From NCBI RefSeq assembly GCF_009769735.1, contig NZ_WSRO01000002.1, forward strand, positions 9,377,141 to 9,441,140: a DNA stretch of 64,000 nt, given 5' to 3'. The notes under the pieces are model-generated. The model was not told the DNA's origin. It ran no database searches and worked only from the letters and a program-made list of their open reading frames with translations. Below are positions 1-9,677 of this stretch, piece by piece. Each line of letters starts with the position of its first letter. Positions within the stretch are counted from its first letter, which is position 1. The DNA is from Streptomyces sp. BA2. Lineage in GTDB: Bacteria; Actinomycetota; Actinomycetes; Streptomycetales; Streptomycetaceae. The position numbers were made by a program, and so were the translations under genes.

Positions 1-2781
1 TTCGCGGCCGAGGAATTCGATGGTTCCGGTGGGGAGGTGTCGTCCGAGGTCGCCGGTGCGGTAGAGGCGTTCGCCGGTGGTGGGGTGGGTGGTGAAGCGT
101 TCGGTGGTGCGTTGGGGGTCGTTCCAGTAGCCGAGGGCGACTCCGGTGCCGCCGATGTGGATTTCGCCGATGGTCCAGTCGGGGCGTTCGCGCATGTCGG
201 TGTCGAGGATGTACATGTGCTGGTTGGTGAGGGGGCGTCCGTAGGGGATGCTGCGCCATTGGGGGTCGACGTGGTCGATGTCGTGGGCGATGGACCAGAT
301 GGATCCTTCGGTGGCGCCGCCGAGGCTGACGATGTGCAGGTCGGGTAGGAGGGCGTGCAGTCGGTCGGGCAGGGTGACCGGGATCCAGTCCCCGGACAGC
401 AACACCACCCGCAACCCCACCGGCAGGCCCCCCTCGTGGGCCTCGGCGTACTCCACCAGGAGCTGCATCAGCGCGGGCGCGGAGTTCCATATCGTCACGG
501 CGTGATCAGTCAGCAATTCCGACCAGTGCGCCGGGTCCCGTACGGCACCGGGCTCGGGCAGGACAAGGGTGCTCCCGGTAGAGAGCGGGCCGAAGATGTC
601 CCACACCGAGAGGTCGAAGGTCAGTGCGGAGATGCCGAAGACGCGGTCGTCGGAGCCGAGGCTGTAGCGGGTGTTGATGTCGAGCACGGTGTTCGCCGCG
701 CCCCGGTGGTTGATGGCCACGCCTTTTGGACGACCTGTGGACCCCGACGTGAAGATCACATACGCCAGGTCCCCGGGCTCCGCGGGACCGGCCGTGGCCG
801 GTGTGACGGCTTCGAGTTCGGGCAGCGCGGGCAGGACGTCCACTGCCAGGCTCGCGATTCCCTCCGGGCCCGGCTGCCCCATCAGCCATGACTGGGTGAG
901 GGTGGCGGGGGTGTTGCAGTCGGTGAGGATGAGGTTGCGTCGGTGGGTGGGCCAGTCGGGGTCGATGGGGACGTAGGCGGCTCCCGTGCGCAGGATGCCC
1001 AGGACGGCGGTGATCTGTTCCCAGCCCTTTTCCATCACCACGGCGACCAGGTCGCCGTGGCCGATGCCGCGCTCGGCGAGCCAGGCGGTGACGGCTGCGG
1101 AACGGCGTTCCAGCTCTGCGTAGGTGAGGGTGGCTTCGGAGGTGATGACGGCCACGGCGTCGGGTGTTTCGGCTGCCCGTTCCAGGAACCCGGTGTGCAG
1201 CAGTACGTCCGGCAGCTCCGCTTCGGTGGCGTTGTAGGCCAGGCGGGCGGCCCGCTGCTCGGCCGGAAGCAGATCCGGCACCGCGGCCTCCCACGCTCCC
1301 CCCTCCGCGAGCCTGTGCAGCAGGGCCGCATAAGAGTCGAGCATGGCTTCGGGTACGCCGTCCGGAAACAGTCCTTCCACCACATCCCAGTTGGCGACCA
1401 GATCGCCGTTCTCCTCGAAGGTCTGGTGGTCCAGCCAGACCTGGGAGGTCTGGGTGATGCTGTGCGTCAAGCCGCCCAACCAGGAGAACGGTTCCATCAT
1501 TTCGCTCTGGGGGTTGATCAGGCTGGTGAAGACGACGGGCGCGTGCACCCCTCGCCCTTCCGAGCCCCGCTCCTGACCGATCGCCCGCAAGGCCTCCACG
1601 CCGCTGAGGGCAGTGTGTTCCAGCCGCTCATGCAGCTGGGACTGCAATCCGGTGGCGAGTTCGGCCATGGACGGCTGCCGCACATCCACGTCAAGCAGCG
1701 TGAAAGAGGTGAAGTCCCCGACGATCTCGCCCACTTGCGGGTGCAGCGGGAGCCGATTGAACAGGGTGAGGTTGAGGGCGAAGCGCGGGTGGCGGCTCCA
1801 CCGTCCCAGCACTGCGGCGTAGATGCTGAGCAGCGCTGCCGACGGCGTGAGGCCCTGGTCCATGGCCGCCTGCTTGAGGCGCTCCCATTTTCGGCGCTCG
1901 AGGCGGCATGTCCGTCGGGTGAAACGGGGTTCGGTGATCTCGCTCGGGGGCTGGGCCAAGGGCAGTTCGGGTCCGCCCGGCAGTTCGGTGGCCCGCTCCC
2001 GCCAGTACTTCTCGTCCCGTTCCCGGTCCGCGGGCGAGTGCGCCGTCGGCTCGGCGAGTACGTAGTCGCGGAACGTCAGATCCAGAGGCGTAAGGCGTGC
2101 CTCCGGATCGGCGTAGTAGGTGCCCCAGTCGCGGAAGATCACCTGCCAGCTGCCCGCATCCGCGACGAGTACCTCGCCGCTCACGTGCACCCGGTAGCGG
2201 TCGCCGGGCAGCGCGGAGATTCGCAGCTCGAAGAGCGGCCAGCTGGCGGTGTCGAAGATCTGGTGGGACATACGGGCACGGGTCGCCGAAACCGTGGCCA
2301 GCGTCTCCTCATCAGGGAGCGCACGCAGATCGTCGAGGGCGATCTCGTAGTCCGGCACACTCGCGAGGACGCGCTGCTGCCCGTCCGGCTGTACCACGGC
2401 ACGCAGCATCGGGTGCCGGGCCAGCACCTTGCGCCAGGCCGTCACCAGCCGTCGCGGATCGAGCTCGGTGCGCTCGAACTCCAGGTAGGTGTGGGTGGCG
2501 ACGTTGCCGAGTTCGAAGTCGGACGAGCGGCCAACCCAGTACGCCTGCTGGATGTCGGTCAGCGGGAACGGGGCATGCGCCTGCTGCGGGTCGGGGCGTA
2601 CGGACGGTGTCGGCTCAGCGCCGCGCAGGAGGGCGAGGATCTGGGACTTGTGGGCCAGCAGCCGACCCCGCAGGGCATCGTCGATCGCGCCGGCCGGGGC
2701 GTGCAGCCGCAGCCGGTCGCCGTCAGCGCTGACCTCGACACCGAGGCCGCGCAATTGTTCTAGGAGTGCATGGACGCTCAC
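1..2781 (-). CDS. NRPS, TubC docking - cyclization - adenylation (Cys-type), 3' end outside window
   Basis: Reading frame open from a GTG at 2781 to the window edge, 927 residues seen. The GTG overlaps the PKS stop as GTGA, so translation is probably coupled. Residues ~1-55 resemble a TubC docking domain. Residues ~70-480 are a condensation domain of the cyclization class: TDIQQAYWVGR near the start and the typical VGDFTSFTLLDVD motif. The DxxxxDxxS motif reads EVLVADAGS (about residue 207), so its first Asp is Glu. The adenylation domain starts near 500, with FTSGSTGRPKG at ~677 and FDLSVWD. The pocket residues I read are D-L-W-N-L-S-L-I-W, one change from the known cysteine code DLYNLSLIW. 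Expected role: accept the PKS acyl chain, add L-cysteine and cyclize it to a thiazoline. PCP and release domains must lie outside the window. Confidence 0.88.
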   Translation of the reverse strand, partial: MSVHALLEQLRGLGVEVSADGDRLRLHAPAGAIDDALRGRLLAHKSQILALLRGAEPTPSVRPDPQQAHAPFPLTDIQQAYWVGRSSDFELGNVATHTYLEFERTELDPRRLVTAWRKVLARHPMLRAVVQPDGQQRVLASVPDYEIALDDLRALPDEETLATVSATRARMSHQIFDTASWPLFELRISALPGDRYRVHVSGEVLVADAGSWQVIFRDWGTYYADPEARLTPLDLTFRDYVLAEPTAHSPADRERDEKYWRERATELPGGPELPLAQPPSEITEPRFTRRTCRLERRKWERLKQAAMDQGLTPSAALLSIYAAVLGRWSRHPRFALNLTLFNRLPLHPQVGEIVGDFTSFTLLDVDVRQPSMAELATGLQSQLHERLEHTALSGVEALRAIGQERGSEGRGVHAPVVFTSLINPQSEMMEPFSWLGGLTHSITQTSQVWLDHQTFEENGDLVANWDVVEGLFPDGVPEAMLDSYAALLHRLAEGGAWEAAVPDLLPAEQRAARLAYNATEAELPDVLLHTGFLERAAETPDAVAVITSEATLTYAELERRSAAVTAWLAERGIGHGDLVAVVMEKGWEQITAVLGILRTGAAYVPIDPDWPTHRRNLILTDCNTPATLTQSWLMGQPGPEGIASLAVDVLPALPELEAVTPATAGPAEPGDLAYVIFTSGSTGRPKGVAINHRGAANTVLDINTRYSLGSDDRVFGISALTFDLSVWDIFGPLSTGSTLVLPEPGAVRDPAHWSELLTDHAVTIWNSAPALMQLLVEYAEAHEGGLPVGLRVVLLSGDWIPVTLPDRLHALLPDLHIVSLGGATEGSIWSIAHDIDHVDPQWRSIPYGRPLTNQHMYILDTDMRERPDWTIGEIHIGGTGVALGYWNDPQRTTERFTTHPTTGERLYRTGDLGRHLPTGTIEFLGRE

Positions 2782-5700
2782 AGCTCCACCACCTCGTACG
2801 CGGCCGGGCTCGGCGTGTCACCGGAAGGGCCCGGGGAGTCCTGCGGGGCGGTGCCGGCGCGGGCCTCTACCTCCTCGATCAGGCCGGCCAAAGTGTTCTG
2901 GCCCAGCAGCTTCACCACTGGCACGCTCACGCCCAGGTCGCGCTGGATGCGATTACGTACCTCCACTGCCATCAGCGAATCCAGGCCCAGCCTGTTGAGT
3001 GGCTGGCGCAGCGGCACCCGGGCAGCCGGCCTGCGCAGAACTGCGGCCACCCGCTCCGTCACATACGACGCCACCTCCGGCGCGGCGGGCACGTCCCCAG
3101 CGGCGGGCGGTGGTGCGGTCGGCCGCGACGGCTGGTGATCCGGCTCGGGTCGAGGCGGCGCCGAGGTGGTGGGTACAACGGTTGCGGCGGGCGCGGTCAC
3201 CAGGCCGCGCAGGATCGGGCTGGCCGCCGCCTCGGGATAGGCCGCGGCCCACGCGGGCCAGTCGGCGGGCATGACCAGCGCCTGGGTGGCGTCGGCCGCC
3301 ATCAGGAACTCCAGGACGGCGATCCCCTCCGCGGGGCTGAAGCTCCGTATGCCCTGCGGGGCAAGCGGGCGGCCCTGCTCATGCTCGAACCGGGCGGCCA
3401 TGCCCACCGATCCCCAGAATCCCCAGTTGACGCTGAGCGCGGTCAGTCCGCGGGCGCGGCGGTGGTGCGCCAGTGCGTCCATGGTCGCGTTGCCCGCCGC
3501 GTAGGCGCCGAGCATGGGGGAGCTGAGTACGGCGGATCCGGAGGAGAAGAGCACGAAGAAGTCGAGCTCCTCGTTCTCCAGGGCCTGGTGCAGTGTCCAG
3601 GCGCCGGCTGTCTTGGGCCGCAGTTCCCGCGCCAACTCGTCTGCGTCCAGGTCCATGACGGGCTGATAGCGGATCACCCCGGCCGCGTGCACCGCTCCTC
3701 GGACCGGCGGCAGGCCAGCCGCCCGGCGCTCGGCCAGCGCGGTCTGCAGCGCGCTCTCGTCGGCCACGTCCAGTGCGTGGTAGCCGACCTCGACGCCCCG
3801 GGCGCGCCAGGCGCTGAGGGCCGCCGCGGCCGGGTCCAGCGGCTCGTCGGGCGACAGCGGCGTACGGCCGACCAGCATCACGTGCCGGGCGCCACGGTCG
3901 ATGAGCCAGTCAGTCACCACCCGGCCCAGGTCACCCAGACCGCCGGTCACCAGATACGTCGCGTCCGGACGCGGACGCAGATGCTGCGGTACGCGTGGCT
4001 GTGCGGGCGTCAGGTCCGACGACGAGCCGTGGGCGGGCAGCGGTTCGTCCGGCGCGACGACGGCAGGCTCGGCGAGCGTCTCGGCAGGGTCGAAGGTGAG
4101 CACGACCTTGCCGACCTGCCGCGCGGCGGCCAACTCGCTGAAGGCCTGGGCCGCCTGTTCCGCGGGGTACCGGCTGAACGGCAGCGGACCGAGATCTCCG
4201 CGCTCCACCAGGTCCATGATGTCGTGCAGGATCTCGCCCGCCTGCCACGGCCGGGTGACGATCATGTCCGCGACGTCCACGGCGTGGTACGAAAGATTCC
4301 GGGCGAAGGGCCGGAGGTCGAGCTGCGCGCCGCCCAGGATGTCGCGCTTGCCGAGTTCGACATAGCGCCCATAGGGGGCGAGGAGCTGCCAGTTGGCCTC
4401 AGCCGCTTTCCCGGGCAGGGTGTTGAGCACAACGTCCACACCGCGACCGCGCGTCGCGGCACGGAAGCGCTCGACGAAGTCGAGTGAGCGGGAGTCGGCG
4501 ACGTGCCGTACGCCCATCAGCCCCAGGAGCGCTCGCTTTTCAGGGCTCCCCGCGGTGGCAAGGACCTCGGCTCCTTTCCACTGGGCGATACGGATAGCGG
4601 CCAGGCCGACGCCCCCGGTGGCCGAGTGCACCAGTACACGCTCTCCGGCACGCAGTCCCGCCAGGTTGCACAGTCCGTGGTAGGCCGTCAGGTGAACGAG
4701 CGGGATGGTCGCCGCCTCCTCGGCGGAGAGGCCGGTAGGGCACGGTACGACCAGCGCGGCGTCGGTGACCACGCGGCTGCTGAGCGCGGGGTGGGCGAGC
4801 GCGAGCACCTTGTCGCCCACCGCGATTCCGGCCACGCCGGTCCCCACCGCGCTCACCCTTCCGGCGCATTCCCAGCCAAGGGTGGGCGGCTGCGGTCCCT
4901 GGCCCGGATACATGCCCATGCCGAGCAGGACGTCACGGAAGTTGAGGGCGGACGCGCTGACGTCGATGGCCACTTGGCCCGGTCCGGGTGCCGGGGACGC
5001 GTCGGCGCGCAGGGACACCTCGCCGAGCGGGCCGTCGCCCGCCGCATGTACCCGAACAGGAGCCGCCGACGTGGCCGCGCGGGGCAGCGGCTCTCGTACG
5101 GGCAACGGGGCCGTCGGCGAGGCGGCGGGGCGGCGCCGGGCAAGCCGGGCCGTCAGCCGGGCTCCATCGCGCACGGCCGTCTGGTCCTCGCCGTCACCGG
5201 ATGCCAGGTGGGCGGCCAGGCAGGTGACGTCCGCGTCGTCCGGGTCGGCGGGAAGGTCCACCAGGGCGCACGCGAGGTCGGGGTTCTCGCGGGCGACCAC
5301 TCGGCTCAGGCCCCACACCGCGGCCTCCTCAGGACACGGCACCGTGTCGGTCGGCAAGACGGGCTGGGCGGCCCTGGTGAGCACGCCCAGGCGTGTGTGG
5401 CCGATGGCGGCTGCGGCGCGTACGAGATGGGCTAGGGCGAGACATCGGCACAGTGCCGCGCTGCCGTCGCCTGGCCGGTCAGCCGCGGTCGTGGGCATGT
5501 CCACGACGCTGAGCGGACCGGTACCGGGCAAGTCCTCGGCCGCCGAGGTGAGCAGCCGCTCGGTCTGTGCGGGATCGGCCGGATCGAAGGTGAAGCGGGC
5601 AGGTGCGGTCCTGTGGAACTCCGCTCCCCAGGAGGCGAGGGCGACGTCACCCGGCAGGCGCTCACGCAGCAGTTCGGCGACGGAATCGTCGCCCGGCCCG

Positions 5701-8700
5701 GTGATGAGCAACCACCTCGTAGGGGCGGCGGCAGCGGGGTCGGCGACTGGGTTGGGCTCCCAGTTGACCTGGTACAGCCAAGAGTCCGTCTCGGGGTTCG
5801 AGGCGATGGCGGTACCGGCTGTCACGAAGTTGGGGCGCGCAGGGCCCCGGGTGGGGTCGAGGTACTGGAGGCGCAGCCCGATCAGGTCCGCGACGGGCTG
5901 CCCGTCGGTGCCGAAAACATGGACGTCGCCAGTCAGGGAGTCGTCCCGTCCGTCAGTGCGCAGCGCGGCGTGGCACAGCAAGTCGGCCGAGGGGCGCTGG
6001 TGGAAGCGGACCTCGTCGATGCCGCCGAGAACGAAGACGTCGTCGCCCGCTACGGCGCCCGGCTCGACGGGCAGGGTGGCGGCGAGTGACTGGCCGCACG
6101 CGTCAAGCAGGGCAGGGTGGAACAGGTGGTGGGCGAGGTCGTCGGCAGTCTCCTCGGGCGCCCGCAGGCGGGCCAGCGTCTCGCCGTCGCGGCGCCACAG
6201 CTCGACGAGGGCGCGGAAGGGCGGCCCCCAGTGGTTGCCGCGGGACTCGTGGGCGGCGTAGAAGTCCGGGCCTGTCACGTGCTCGGCGCACCGCGTGCGG
6301 ACCGCTTCGAGGTCGAGACGCTGTCCGGCCGCCGCTTCACGTCGTGCGGTGCCGACCGCGTGCGGGCGCCACTCTCCGCCGGCCGGGCGGCTGTGCACCG
6401 AGAACCGCAGGGCGCCGTCGGCGCCAGGCTCCAGTCGCACCCTGAGGTCCGGCTTTTCCCTGGCGGGCAGAAAGAGGGCGGTGCGGTACGTGACGTCGGC
6501 GAGGGTGACCGGCGTGTCGCCCAGGACTTCACATACGGCCGCGTGGACGAGCTCCAGGTAGGCGGTGCCGGGCAGGATGACCTCTCCCTGTACCCGGTGC
6601 TCGTCAAGATAGGCGTTGGTGTCCCGGTCCAGCGGGCCCTCCCAGCAGTGGGCGCCCTCCACGGGGACCGGGCGGCCCAGGAGCGGGTGCGGCGCCCTGG
6701 CGGCGGGCGTCGCCTGCGCGGCGGGGGAGTGTGCCAAGTTCGGCTCGGGTGAGAACCAGAAGCTCTCCCGCTGCCACGGGTAGCGCGGCAGATCGACATG
6801 GCGGCGAGGGCCGGGGACCACCTGCGCCCAGTCGATGGCGGCGCCCTGTCCGTACAGCTCCGCAAGGGTGTCCAGCAGCGCGGCGCGCTCCGGCTGTTCG
6901 CGCCGCAGGCTGCCCAGCGCCTGACCCGGAAGGCCGGAGCCGGTCAGGGTCTCGTTGACGGCCGGGGCGATGACAGGGTGCGGGCTGACCTCGATGAAGA
7001 CGGTCGGGCCCGCTTCGGCGATCGTGCGCACGGCCTCGGCGAACAGGACCGGGCGGCGGATGTTGTCCGCCCAGTAGGCGGCGTCGAGCTCGTCTCCGGT
7101 GAGCCGCCGGCCGAGCACGGTGGAGTGGAAGTCGGTGTGGGCCTTCATCGGTCGCAGCTCGGCCAGGGCATCGAGCAGGTCGTCGCGTATCGGATCCATC
7201 TGCGCGCTGTGGGAGGCGAAGTCGACACGGACCAGGCGGCAGAAGACGTCGCGGGCCTCCAGCTCGGCCAGGAGTTCGGTGAGGGCCTCGGCGTCGCCGG
7301 ACAGCACGGTCGAGCGGGGGCTGTTGTGGGCGGCGATCGAGACCAGCCCTTCCCGCCCGGCCAGTGATGCGGCCGCCTCGTCGGCAGGCAATTCGACCAC
7401 GGCCATGGCGCCGCTGCCGCTGAGGCGGCGGGCCAGACGGCTACGTCGGCAGATCACGGCGGCGGCGTCGGCGAGGTCCAGGGCGCCCGCTATGTGGGCC
7501 GCCGCGACCTCGCCCATGCTGTGGCCGAGCACCACATCGGGATTGACGCCCCAGGAGCGCCACAGCGTGGCGAGGCAGACCTGCATGGCCCACAGGGTGG
7601 GCTGGACGACGTCGAGTTCCTCAAGCCGGTCGGCCTGGTCTCCTTCGAGTACGGCGAGCAGCGACCAGTCGGTCTCGGCGGCGATGGCCCGGTCGCACTC
7701 CTCGACCGCTGCGCGGAAGACCGGTGAGGAGCCCAGCAGTTCCCGCCCCATACCGACCCATTGCGAGCCTTGCCCGGGAAAGACGAAGGCCACCTGGATC
7801 TCGGGAGCGTCCGGGTCGTCGGGCACGGAACCGTCCGCAGCCACGGCGCGCAGCGCGGCGGCGAGTTCGGCGGCGTCGCCGCCCGTGACGGCGACGCGCT
7901 GCGAGTGGTGGGCTCGGTCGCAGGCAGCCGCGGCGCAGACGGCCGCCACTTCGGCGGGATCGTCGCATGCTTCGATCCGCTCGGCGTAGGCGCCGGCCAG
8001 CGCCCGGAGGGCGGCCGCGGAACGGGCGGAGACGGGCATCAGATACGTCCCGGCGACCTGGTCCGCCGTGTGGGCCGCCTCGGTCCCGGTTTCGGCGGGC
8101 ACCGCCGCCCCGGCCACGGCATCGGCTGCGGCGGCGCTTACGAGGACGACGTGTGCGTTGCTTCCGGAGATGCCGAAGGAGCTGACCCCGGCCACCGCTG
8201 GGCGATCCTCATCCGGCCAGTCAGCCTCCTCGGTGGCGACCGCCAGTGCCGAACCGTCCCAGTCGAGTGCGGGGTTGGGCTCGGCCAGGTGGAGGCTGAC
8301 CGGGATACGGCGGTGATGGAGGCCGAGCGCCACCTTGATCAGACCGGCCACGCCCGCGGCGCCCTCGGCGTGTCCGATATTGGTCTTCACCGAGCCCACC
8401 AGGCAGGGCCGACCCGCAGCGCGTCCCGCCCCGGATCCCACTACGGAGGCGAGCGCGCGCAGTTCGACGGCGTCGCCGACACTCGTCCCGGTACCGTGCG
8501 CCTCCACGTAGTCCACGTCGGTGGGGTTGACTCCGGCGTCGGCGAGCGCGGCACGCAGCAGACGTTCCTGCCCGTCCTCGGCGGGTGTCATCAGATAGCC
8601 GCTGCCCTGCCCGTCGTTGTTCGTGGCGCTGCCCGCGATGAGGGCGTAGATCCGGTCGCCGTCGGCCACCGCGCGCGATAGTGGCTTGAGCACCACCAGG

Positions 8701-9485
8701 CCCACTCCATCGCTGCGTACGAACCCGTTGGCGGAGGCGTCGGCGAACTTGCAGCGGCCGTCGGGAGCGAGCATCCGGGCCTGGGAGTAGGTGATGCTCT
8801 CCTCGGGCAGCAGCACCAGGTTCACTCCTCCGGCCACCGCGACCTCGGATTCGCCGGTTCGCAGGCTCTGGCAGGCCAGGTGGACCGCGACGAGGGAGGA
8901 CGAGCAAGCGGTATCGATCGACATGCTGGGCCCGCGCAGGTCGAGGGCGTAGGAAACGCGCCCGGACAGGACCGCGCGGGCGCCGCTGCCGATCATGCTG
9001 TAGATGTCCAGCGTGGTGGACCGAGTCTGTAAGTCCCAGTAGTTGCCCGCTATCTGGCCCAGGAACATGCCGGTGCTCGTCCCGGCGAGTGCCGTCGGCG
9101 GCATCCCAGCGTCTTCGAGGGCCTCCCACGCGACTTCGAGCAGGATCCGCTGTTGCGGGTCCATCCGTTCGACCTCGCGGGGGGACAGACCGAAAAACTC
9201 CGCGTCGAAGCGGTCGACGCCGTCGATGAATCCGCCCCAGCGGCTGTACGTGCGGCCCGGCGTTCCGGGCTCGGGGTGGTAGTACGTGGCGAGGTCGAAA
9301 CGATTCGGCGGTATTTCACGGATGGTGTCGGTCCGGTCTGCCAGCAGGCGCCAGAAGGCGTCCGGGCCATCGGCTCCAGGCAGGCGGCACCCTATGCCGA
9401 CGAGCGCGATCGGTTCATGCGATACAGCCGCTGGTGCGTGGCGCTGGACGGGCTGCCGGACATCGGAACCAGGCATTTCGGGCAT
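2778..9485 (-). CDS. Fully reducing type I polyketide synthase, KS-AT-DH-ER-KR-ACP
   Basis: 2235 residues, one complete module with no loading domain. KS ~24-450 with active-site Cys in DTACSSSL (~193), EAHGTGTS and KTNIGHAEG. AT ~565-870 with GQGSQW and GHSMGE (~655); the specificity motif is FASH, nearer to the methylmalonyl YASH than to the malonyl HAFH. DH ~920-1200 with an intact HRVQGEVILPG motif. ER ~1470-1770 with HSATGGVGLA. KR ~1830-2010 with VTGGLGDLG and a Ser/Tyr/Asn set around YAAGN. ACP ~2140-2215 with LGLDSLM. All domains look active, so each extension should be fully reduced. As no other PKS module is present it may act iteratively, as in mycobacterial lipid PKSs; this is inference. 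ATG at 9485 is preceded by GAGGAC. The stop overlaps the NRPS start. Confidence 0.95.
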   Translation of the reverse strand: MPEMPGSDVRQPVQRHAPAAVSHEPIALVGIGCRLPGADGPDAFWRLLADRTDTIREIPPNRFDLATYYHPEPGTPGRTYSRWGGFIDGVDRFDAEFFGLSPREVERMDPQQRILLEVAWEALEDAGMPPTALAGTSTGMFLGQIAGNYWDLQTRSTTLDIYSMIGSGARAVLSGRVSYALDLRGPSMSIDTACSSSLVAVHLACQSLRTGESEVAVAGGVNLVLLPEESITYSQARMLAPDGRCKFADASANGFVRSDGVGLVVLKPLSRAVADGDRIYALIAGSATNNDGQGSGYLMTPAEDGQERLLRAALADAGVNPTDVDYVEAHGTGTSVGDAVELRALASVVGSGAGRAAGRPCLVGSVKTNIGHAEGAAGVAGLIKVALGLHHRRIPVSLHLAEPNPALDWDGSALAVATEEADWPDEDRPAVAGVSSFGISGSNAHVVLVSAAAADAVAGAAVPAETGTEAAHTADQVAGTYLMPVSARSAAALRALAGAYAERIEACDDPAEVAAVCAAAACDRAHHSQRVAVTGGDAAELAAALRAVAADGSVPDDPDAPEIQVAFVFPGQGSQWVGMGRELLGSSPVFRAAVEECDRAIAAETDWSLLAVLEGDQADRLEELDVVQPTLWAMQVCLATLWRSWGVNPDVVLGHSMGEVAAAHIAGALDLADAAAVICRRSRLARRLSGSGAMAVVELPADEAAASLAGREGLVSIAAHNSPRSTVLSGDAEALTELLAELEARDVFCRLVRVDFASHSAQMDPIRDDLLDALAELRPMKAHTDFHSTVLGRRLTGDELDAAYWADNIRRPVLFAEAVRTIAEAGPTVFIEVSPHPVIAPAVNETLTGSGLPGQALGSLRREQPERAALLDTLAELYGQGAAIDWAQVVPGPRRHVDLPRYPWQRESFWFSPEPNLAHSPAAQATPAARAPHPLLGRPVPVEGAHCWEGPLDRDTNAYLDEHRVQGEVILPGTAYLELVHAAVCEVLGDTPVTLADVTYRTALFLPAREKPDLRVRLEPGADGALRFSVHSRPAGGEWRPHAVGTARREAAAGQRLDLEAVRTRCAEHVTGPDFYAAHESRGNHWGPPFRALVELWRRDGETLARLRAPEETADDLAHHLFHPALLDACGQSLAATLPVEPGAVAGDDVFVLGGIDEVRFHQRPSADLLCHAALRTDGRDDSLTGDVHVFGTDGQPVADLIGLRLQYLDPTRGPARPNFVTAGTAIASNPETDSWLYQVNWEPNPVADPAAAAPTRWLLITGPGDDSVAELLRERLPGDVALASWGAEFHRTAPARFTFDPADPAQTERLLTSAAEDLPGTGPLSVVDMPTTAADRPGDGSAALCRCLALAHLVRAAAAIGHTRLGVLTRAAQPVLPTDTVPCPEEAAVWGLSRVVARENPDLACALVDLPADPDDADVTCLAAHLASGDGEDQTAVRDGARLTARLARRRPAASPTAPLPVREPLPRAATSAAPVRVHAAGDGPLGEVSLRADASPAPGPGQVAIDVSASALNFRDVLLGMGMYPGQGPQPPTLGWECAGRVSAVGTGVAGIAVGDKVLALAHPALSSRVVTDAALVVPCPTGLSAEEAATIPLVHLTAYHGLCNLAGLRAGERVLVHSATGGVGLAAIRIAQWKGAEVLATAGSPEKRALLGLMGVRHVADSRSLDFVERFRAATRGRGVDVVLNTLPGKAAEANWQLLAPYGRYVELGKRDILGGAQLDLRPFARNLSYHAVDVADMIVTRPWQAGEILHDIMDLVERGDLGPLPFSRYPAEQAAQAFSELAAARQVGKVVLTFDPAETLAEPAVVAPDEPLPAHGSSSDLTPAQPRVPQHLRPRPDATYLVTGGLGDLGRVVTDWLIDRGARHVMLVGRTPLSPDEPLDPAAAALSAWRARGVEVGYHALDVADESALQTALAERRAAGLPPVRGAVHAAGVIRYQPVMDLDADELARELRPKTAGAWTLHQALENEELDFFVLFSSGSAVLSSPMLGAYAAGNATMDALAHHRRARGLTALSVNWGFWGSVGMAARFEHEQGRPLAPQGIRSFSPAEGIAVLEFLMAADATQALVMPADWPAWAAAYPEAAASPILRGLVTAPAATVVPTTSAPPRPEPDHQPSRPTAPPPAAGDVPAAPEVASYVTERVAAVLRRPAARVPLRQPLNRLGLDSLMAVEVRNRIQRDLGVSVPVVKLLGQNTLAGLIEEVEARAGTAPQDSPGPSGDTPSPAAYEVVEL

Positions 9486-9677
9486 GAATGGTCCTCACGT
9501 CTGAAAGAAGTGACGGGATCCACCGCGCGGCTGAGGGCAGCACGGGCGTGGTGGTGTGGTGGCGCGAGGTGCGATGCGCTTGCGGGCGGGCGGCGCCGCG
9601 TGGTTGTGGTGAGGCGTGCCCGGCCGACAGGAACTGGCGGTGGCCAACGGCATGTACAGGGCCGAGGGAGACCGTCT

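Noticed and set aside
943-2763. Long plus-strand open frame opposite the NRPS gene
   Set aside because: It is a shadow of high-GC coding on the minus strand; the minus frame has clear NRPS motifs and this one has none.
2766-6261. Several long plus-strand frames opposite the PKS gene
   Set aside because: No family motifs, Arg/Gly/His-rich composition typical of antisense frames of GC-rich genes.
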